From JBHAEP01 sp041855665 (GTDB lineage Bacteria > Patescibacteriota > Saccharimonadia > Saccharimonadales > Saccharimonadaceae): a stretch of DNA of 9,621 nucleotides. Each line of letters opens with the position of its first letter. Position 1 is the first letter of the stretch. Under the pieces are notes generated by a model, which searched no databases, was not told the DNA's origin, and worked only from the letters and a program-made list of their open reading frames with translations. The stretch lies in the NCBI GenBank assembly GCA_041855665.1, contig JBHAEP010000064.1:1-9621 (forward strand), in the 5' to 3' direction. The translations under genes were made by a program, and so were the position numbers. Positions 5,726 through 9,621 of this stretch are shown here, one piece after another.

Positions 5726-8149
5726 ATGAAAAGATATAATCCCACTGAAATTGAGAAAAAGTGGCAAGATATTTGGGAGTCTGACAATAGGTATCAGGCT
5801 AAGAATTCTGCCAATGATAAGTTTTATATTTCATGCATGTTCCCGTATCCTAGTGGTGCGGGAATGCATGCTGGACATGCATTTGAACATGCGATAGTTG
5901 ATGCTGTTGCTAGGTTTTGGCGAGCTCATGGTAAAGAGGTTCTTAATCCTATGGGCTGGGATTCATTTGGTCTGCCGGCTGAAAATTACGCTATAAAAAC
6001 TGGAACAGCCCCAAGTGTTAGTACTAAACAAAATATTGCAAACTTTACGCGTCAGTTAAAGCGAATGGGGGCAAGTATTGACTGGAGTCGTGAAATAAAC
6101 ACTAGCGACCCAGAGTATTATCGCTGGACTCAGTGGATTTTTACTAAACTTTTTGAAAAAGGTTTGGCCTATCAGAAAACAGCCAATCAGTGGTGGTGCC
6201 CTGTCGACAAGACAGTTTTAGCGAATGAGCAGGTTGAAAATGGCCGATGTTGGCGTTGCGATAGCGAAGTTTTCAAAAAGCCGATGAAGCAGTGGTTTTT
6301 CAAGATTACGGATTATGCGGATTCGTTATTGGCCGAATTGCCAGATTTAAATTGGCCAGAGAAAATTAAAACAGCTCAAGAAAACTGGATTGGTCGAAGC
6401 GAGGGTGCGGAGATTGATTTTGAAGTTGTCGGGATGAACGATAAGATAAAAGTTTTCTCTACTCGCCCAGATACTATCTTTGGGGCAACTTTCATTGTAC
6501 TTGCTCCTGAAAATGAGATAATTTCAAGCTTAACAAATGACAAAACTCGCGAAACAGTCGATAGCTATATTGCAGAATCTTTGAAGAAGTCTGAAGTTGA
6601 GCGCATGAGCGAAGGTCGTGATAAAACTGGAGTTTTCACTGGAAGTTATGTCATAAATCCAGCAAGTGGTGAAAAAATACCAATTTGGGTTGCTGATTAT
6701 GTACTGGGCGGGTATGGCACTGGTGCAGTGATGGCGGTTCCAGCTCATGATGAGCGCGATTTTGAATTTGCCGAAAAGTTCGATCTTCCGATAGTTGAAG
6801 TAGTGGAGCGTCCTGAAAACTCTAAAGAAAGTTTGCCGTATTCCGGAGAAGGGGTTCTGGTGAATTCAGGAAGCTTTAACGGCAAAAAATCAAGTGATAT
6901 TCGAGAAGATTTGATGCGCTGGATGGAAGAAGGCGGTATCGGTAAACCAAAGACTACCTATAAAATGCGCGACTGGCTAGTGAGCCGACAAAGGTACTGG
7001 GGTGCTCCGATTCCTATTATTCACTGTGAAGACCACGGAGCCGTAGTTGTTCCTGAGAATCAGTTACCGGTTCTTTTACCTGAAGTTGAAAACTACGCCC
7101 CAACTGGGGAAGGTTCAGTTCTATCTACTCAAGAAAGCTGGGTTAATGTAGAGTGTCCAACTTGCGGTAAGCCAGCTAAGCGCGAGACCGATACTATGGA
7201 TGGATATGCATGCAGTAGTTGGTATCTATTGAGATACACAGATCCGCACAATAATCAAAAAGCTTGGGATTCAGATATTGTAAATCACTGGGCTCCTCTT
7301 GATATGTATGTTGGTGGAGATCATGCCGTGGCTCATCTTCTTTATGTTCGTTTTTGGACTCATGTATTTAATGACATGGGGCTTGTAGACTTCAAGGAGC
7401 CTGTTTCTAGATTGGTTTATCATGGATATATTAACGCTGAAGATGGAACGAAGATGAGCAAGAGTAAGGGCAATGTCGTAGATCCATTAGAAGTTATAGA
7501 CCAAGGCTATGGAGCTGATACTTTGCGAACATTTGAACTTTTCCTTGGCCCAATTGACGAGAATTCAAACTGGAGCAGCACTGGAATAGGTGGAGTGTAT
7601 CGTTTTTTGAACAGGGTTTGGACTTTAGTAGATGAATTTTTGCAGATCGAAGATTTGCCAACTGGAGATTCTGAAGAGTTAGCTAAAATTCAAAACATTA
7701 CAATCAAAAAAGTCACTAACGATATTCGTCGTTTAAGCTTTAATACAGCGATTGCAGCTTTGATGGAGTATACCAATCAACTATATAAACTCAAAACCAA
7801 TGGATTCACCAGCCAGTGGCGTCAACCTCTTGAGGATTTAATTCAGATGATTGCTCCTTTTGCACCACATATGGCCGCTGAGATGTGGCAGTCTATGGGC
7901 AATGGTGATAATTTGGATAAAACTCCTTGGCCGAAATGGGATGAATCAAAAATGCAAACCAGCACTATGACAGTTATTGTTCAGGTCAATGGAAAATTAA
8001 GGGCTAAATTGCAGGTCGCAGCTGAAGCTTCAAAAGAAGAAATTGAAGCTATGGCTTTAGCCGACGAGCATGTAAAGAGCTTTATTGGTGATGGCGGTGT
8101 AAAGAAAATAATTTACGTACCAGGAAAACTTGTTAATATTGTAGCCTAA
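5726..8149 (+). CDS. leuS: Leucyl-tRNA synthetase
   Basis: Charges tRNA-Leu with leucine in the cytoplasm (class Ia synthetase). The 807 residues show the signature HAGH at 48-51 (HIGH motif), GWDSFGLPAENYA, a first cysteine cluster (Cys158, Cys175, Cys178), the CP1 editing domain with TRPDT at 246-250 and GTGAVMAVPAHDERD at 331-345 (Asp345 is the conserved editing aspartate), a second cysteine pair (Cys477, Cys480), KMSKS at 576-580, the anticodon-binding helices, and a C-terminal domain (VNGKLRAK, VPGKLVNIV). The segment before KMSKS is short, so the leucine-specific insertion of the E. coli enzyme is absent, as in the Bacillus enzyme. The ATG at 5726 is 7 bases after the previous stop and lacks a clear Shine-Dalgarno, so translational coupling is likely. 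No own promoter is seen. A strong terminator follows. Confidence 0.98.
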   Translation: MKRYNPTEIEKKWQDIWESDNRYQAKNSANDKFYISCMFPYPSGAGMHAGHAFEHAIVDAVARFWRAHGKEVLNPMGWDSFGLPAENYAIKTGTAPSVSTKQNIANFTRQLKRMGASIDWSREINTSDPEYYRWTQWIFTKLFEKGLAYQKTANQWWCPVDKTVLANEQVENGRCWRCDSEVFKKPMKQWFFKITDYADSLLAELPDLNWPEKIKTAQENWIGRSEGAEIDFEVVGMNDKIKVFSTRPDTIFGATFIVLAPENEIISSLTNDKTRETVDSYIAESLKKSEVERMSEGRDKTGVFTGSYVINPASGEKIPIWVADYVLGGYGTGAVMAVPAHDERDFEFAEKFDLPIVEVVERPENSKESLPYSGEGVLVNSGSFNGKKSSDIREDLMRWMEEGGIGKPKTTYKMRDWLVSRQRYWGAPIPIIHCEDHGAVVVPENQLPVLLPEVENYAPTGEGSVLSTQESWVNVECPTCGKPAKRETDTMDGYACSSWYLLRYTDPHNNQKAWDSDIVNHWAPLDMYVGGDHAVAHLLYVRFWTHVFNDMGLVDFKEPVSRLVYHGYINAEDGTKMSKSKGNVVDPLEVIDQGYGADTLRTFELFLGPIDENSNWSSTGIGGVYRFLNRVWTLVDEFLQIEDLPTGDSEELAKIQNITIKKVTNDIRRLSFNTAIAALMEYTNQLYKLKTNGFTSQWRQPLEDLIQMIAPFAPHMAAEMWQSMGNGDNLDKTPWPKWDESKMQTSTMTVIVQVNGKLRAKLQVAAEASKEEIEAMALADEHVKSFIGDGGVKKIIYVPGKLVNIVA

Positions 8150-8154
8150 TAAAT

Positions 8155-8186
8155 AAAAACCACCTTTTGATTAGAAGGTGGTTTTT
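8155..8186. terminator. Bidirectional rho-independent terminator
   Basis: AAAAACCACCTT (8155-8166) pairs perfectly with AAGGTGGTTTTT (8175-8186) around an 8-base loop. The A and T runs at the two ends make it work in both directions: for leuS on the plus strand and for the convergent minus-strand gene whose stop is at 8189-8191. Confidence 0.9.
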
Positions 8187-8188
8187 GG

Positions 8189-8803
8189 TTATTTTCTGTT
8201 ATCTGCACTGATGTATATGACTCCGTCTTCATCGCTTTCAAGGATGGATTCTGTTAGTTTGTCTGGCTTTTGGCTAGACTCTATGATGGATTGTCGATTT
8301 TCATCAGTTAGTTTAATTTCTAGAAAATGTCCATCGTAGGCAGATTCTACTATATTTACATTTGCTGGATCGACATCTAGGGTAAGTTCTTTGTCGCTAT
8401 TCATTAAAATTGTCTGTTCTTGTAGGCGACCGTTTCCGATTTCGGACCTGATATTCGAGCCTTCGTTAAATGTTAGCGCTATGCTTTCATTTTCAGATTG
8501 GTTTTCATTAGTTGCTACAGACTGGCTAACTTCATTCACTGCCGGTTCGCTGTTTTCAGTGTTTGTGCTGTTTAAAAAATTGAATGCTCCGGCGCCAGCG
8601 ATGGCTAACGAGCCGGCTATCGCTGCTGCACGTTTTCGGCGATACTTAGCTTCTTCGGTCTGGGGGATATTTTCTTTAAATTCATCGAAATCTTCTTTGA
8701 TAGCCTTCGAGAACTCTTTGGCGAATTGTTTTAGTGTTACGTCTTCTTGTTTGTTTTGTTGGTTGACGCTTGGAGCTTTGTTAAATTTTGCTGCTTGGGT
8801 CAT
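8189..8803 (-). CDS. Membrane-anchored protein of unknown function
   Basis: Not recognised. The 204 residues comprise a charged cytoplasmic segment (1-58) with an amphipathic, probably helical or coiled-coil stretch at about 20-47, a basic RRKR at 55-58, one Ala/Gly-rich hydrophobic segment (about 58-77), and a Ser/Asn/Glu-rich linker (78-107). A compact acidic C-terminal domain of strand-like segments (about 108-200) follows and would be extracytoplasmic. There is no cysteine, lipobox or enzyme motif. The hydrophobic segment is weak and far from the N-terminus, so a membrane anchor is likelier than a cleaved signal peptide. The ATG (8803 to 8801) has an AAGGA Shine-Dalgarno (plus-strand TCCTT at 8811-8815) with 7 bases between, and a perfect-consensus promoter upstream. 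It is a single-gene unit convergent with leuS. The plus-strand ORF across 8391-8822 is its antisense shadow. Confidence 0.82.
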   Translation of the reverse strand: MTQAAKFNKAPSVNQQNKQEDVTLKQFAKEFSKAIKEDFDEFKENIPQTEEAKYRRKRAAAIAGSLAIAGAGAFNFLNSTNTENSEPAVNEVSQSVATNENQSENESIALTFNEGSNIRSEIGNGRLQEQTILMNSDKELTLDVDPANVNIVESAYDGHFLEIKLTDENRQSIIESSQKPDKLTESILESDEDGVIYISADNRK

Positions 8804-8825
8804 TAAATATTCCTTTTTGTAAAAT

Positions 8826-8852
8826 ATTGTATAATAATGTTATTATAGCAAT
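8826..8852. repeat. Inverted repeat overlapping the -10 element
   Basis: TATAATAA (8830-8837) and TTATTATA (8840-8847) are exact inverted copies around TG. ATTG (8826-8829) and CAAT (8849-8852) extend the symmetry with one unpaired G. The dyad covers the -10 and the start site of the minus-strand promoter, where an operator would sit. The two-base centre makes an RNA hairpin unlikely. It may also be chance in AT-rich DNA. Confidence 0.4.
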
Positions 8853-8870
8853 AATATTAAAAAATGTCAA
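8842..8870 (-). promoter_or_regulatory. Perfect-consensus sigma70 promoter for the minus-strand gene
   Basis: Read on the minus strand: TTGACA (plus 8865-8870), 17-base spacer, TATAAT (plus 8842-8847). Both hexamers match the consensus exactly. The start would fall near 8835, giving a leader of about 32 bases that contains the Shine-Dalgarno. A strong, possibly constitutive promoter. Confidence 0.85.
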
Positions 8871-8912
8871 TACTCTTAAGCTTTTTTATTAATTATCTAT
8901 AGGTTTAAACCC

Positions 8913-8941
8913 TTGAAAACTGAGTGAATATAAGGTATACT
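8913..8941 (+). promoter_or_regulatory. Sigma70-type promoter for rpmF
   Basis: TTGAAA (8913-8918), a 17-base spacer and TATACT (8936-8941). The start would be near 8948, leaving a leader of about 38 bases with a strong Shine-Dalgarno. It diverges from the minus-strand promoter 43 bases to the left. Confidence 0.75.
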
Positions 8942-8985
8942 ATAAAGTAAATTGCAAATAGATAATCTAAAAGGAGAACCTTTAT

Positions 8986-9135
8986 ATGGCACAGCCAAAG
9001 AAGCAGAGTAGCCCTCGTAAAACAGGTTTGCGACGAAGTCATTTACGACTAAAGCTTGCGCGAGCAGTGAACGCAAAGTCACCTGTTAAAGTTCGAACAA
9101 CTAAAAAACAGTCAGGTAAAGCTCTGGCTAAATAG
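8986..9135 (+). CDS. rpmF: Ribosomal protein bL32, short zinc-free form
   Basis: A 49-residue, strongly basic protein of the large ribosomal subunit. The N-terminal half fits bL32: MAQPKKQSSPRKTG corresponds to the usual MAVPKRKTSKSR start, and LRRSHLRLKL to the RRAHWKLK segment. The C-terminal half, which in common bL32 holds two CxxC pairs binding zinc, has no cysteine and is only a Lys/Arg/Ala-rich tail. The protein is also shorter than the usual 56-60 residues. Zinc-free L32 variants are known in other bacteria. AAGGAG at 8971-8976 is a full Shine-Dalgarno 9 bases before the ATG at 8986, and a good promoter lies upstream. A hairpin terminator follows 8 bases after the stop, and nusB comes next. 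The identification rests on the N-terminal half and gene context. Confidence 0.85.
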   Translation: MAQPKKQSSPRKTGLRRSHLRLKLARAVNAKSPVKVRTTKKQSGKALAK

Positions 9136-9143
9136 TTAATATT

Positions 9144-9177
9144 CTCGTCTGATTTTTTCGGGCGAGTTTATTTTTTT
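9144..9177 (+). terminator. Rho-independent terminator after rpmF
   Basis: CTCGTCT (9144-9150) pairs with GGGCGAG (9160-9166), including two G-U pairs; a G-C pair (9151/9159) can extend it, closing a T-rich loop. The tail is TTTATTTTTTT. Since no promoter is evident before nusB, it may be a partial terminator that sets the rpmF/nusB ratio. Confidence 0.7.
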
Positions 9178-9214
9178 AAATTAAAATAATAAAAAGAAAG
9201 AAATAGAACCAAAA

Positions 9215-9621
9215 ATGGCATCAAATCGTCATCTTGGCCGAATGGTGGTCCTTCAATCTTTATATGAAGTTGAATTTAGGGCTCAGTGCGGCGATCAAGA
9301 GGTGTCGCTAGACGACGTACTTACTAGAAATATTGAACGTTATGAATCTGCAATTGGAGACAGGCATTTTGTGGCTGAATTAGCCTTTGGTGTTACTGAG
9401 GCAATCCCGCTTTTAGATGAAAAGTTGCAGCCGATTGCCCCGGAGTGGCCTTTGGCGCAAATTGCTAGAATCGATCGTTCAATTTTGCGAATAGGACTTT
9501 GGGAATTGCTTTACAAGCAAGGTCAAGTTCCTCCTAAGGTTGTTATTAATGAGGCGGTTGAGTTAGCTAAGGCTTTTGGTTCTGATAATTCAAGTAAGTT
9601 TATTAACGGTGTACTGGGTAC
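9215..9621 (+). CDS. nusB: Transcription antitermination protein NusB, 3'-partial
   Basis: NusB binds boxA RNA together with S10 (NusE) and supports antitermination in rRNA operons. The frame is open from ATG at 9215 to the window end, giving 135 residues; NusB is usually about 130-160, so only a short tail is missing. Family motifs are clear: a start with NRHLGRMVVLQSLYEVE (the R...LQ.LY helix), IARIDRSILRIGLWELLY, and VPPKVVINEAVELAKAFG followed by SSKFINGVLG. No typical Shine-Dalgarno is seen; AAGAAAG (9194-9200) is at best weak and distant. The 38 bases between the rpmF terminator and the ATG are almost pure A/T and hold no convincing promoter, so expression probably depends on readthrough from rpmF. 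Confidence 0.95.
   Translation, partial: MASNRHLGRMVVLQSLYEVEFRAQCGDQEVSLDDVLTRNIERYESAIGDRHFVAELAFGVTEAIPLLDEKLQPIAPEWPLAQIARIDRSILRIGLWELLYKQGQVPPKVVINEAVELAKAFGSDNSSKFINGVLG

Noticed and set aside
8391..8822. Plus-strand ORF of 143 codons opposite the minus-strand gene
   Set aside because: It is antisense to a gene with promoter, Shine-Dalgarno and terminator, and shows no motif or ribosome site of its own.
8902..8911. GGTTTAAACC palindrome upstream of rpmF
   Set aside because: Ten-base AT-rich palindrome just before the -35; too short and common to call an operator alone.
1..9621. UGA reassigned to glycine (code 25), as in some candidate phyla
   Set aside because: No in-frame TGA is needed in any gene and glycines are GGN. 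The lack of TGA stops among the seven complete gene ends visible is too small a sample to mean more.
1..9621. CRISPR arrays, insertion sequences, phage or defence genes
   Set aside because: No spaced direct repeats, transposase, integrase, nuclease or toxin motifs were seen on either strand.

Overview
This AT-rich window carries short, tightly packed housekeeping genes with small spacers. The candidate phyla radiation (Patescibacteria), most likely Candidatus Saccharibacteria (TM7), is my best guess at the source. That rests on protein style: reduced housekeeping proteins, a very short L32, and several small membrane or surface proteins of unknown function. No taxonomic search was possible. 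All intact genes read in the standard code, and every visible stop is TAA or TAG.

Layout: (1) 1-1044, a multi-pass membrane protein whose 5' end lies outside the window, overlapping by 26 bases (2) ligA (1019-3046), the NAD-dependent DNA ligase. (3) 3047-3223 is a gene spacer with a near-consensus promoter at the very end of ligA. Starting at its expected transcription start is a foldable region of about 135 bases: a long-range closing stem, two inner hairpins and an A-rich linker, followed by a hairpin terminator. This looks like a small structured RNA. A second promoter overlaps that terminator and would give a nearly leaderless mRNA for (4) a MurF-like Mur ligase without an N-terminal substrate domain (3224-4498). 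This gene runs closely into (5) a single-pass membrane protein with a Gln/Asn-rich cytoplasmic tail (4519-5718) and (6) leuS (5726-8149). A strong bidirectional terminator (8155-8186) separates leuS from (7) a convergent minus-strand gene for a membrane-anchored protein (8189-8803). A divergent promoter region (8804-8985) has a perfect-consensus promoter for gene 7 and another for (8) rpmF (8986-9135), followed by a terminator and (9) nusB (9215 to the window end, partial).

The genes serve DNA joining and repair (LigA), leucyl-tRNA charging (LeuS), the ribosome (L32), rRNA antitermination (NusB), probably cell-wall or related ligation (the Mur ligase), and the envelope (three membrane proteins). 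LigA and L32 have both lost the cysteines that normally bind structural zinc, while LeuS keeps cysteine pairs. The most interesting items are the candidate structured RNA, the zinc-finger-less LigA, and the Mur ligase without its first domain.
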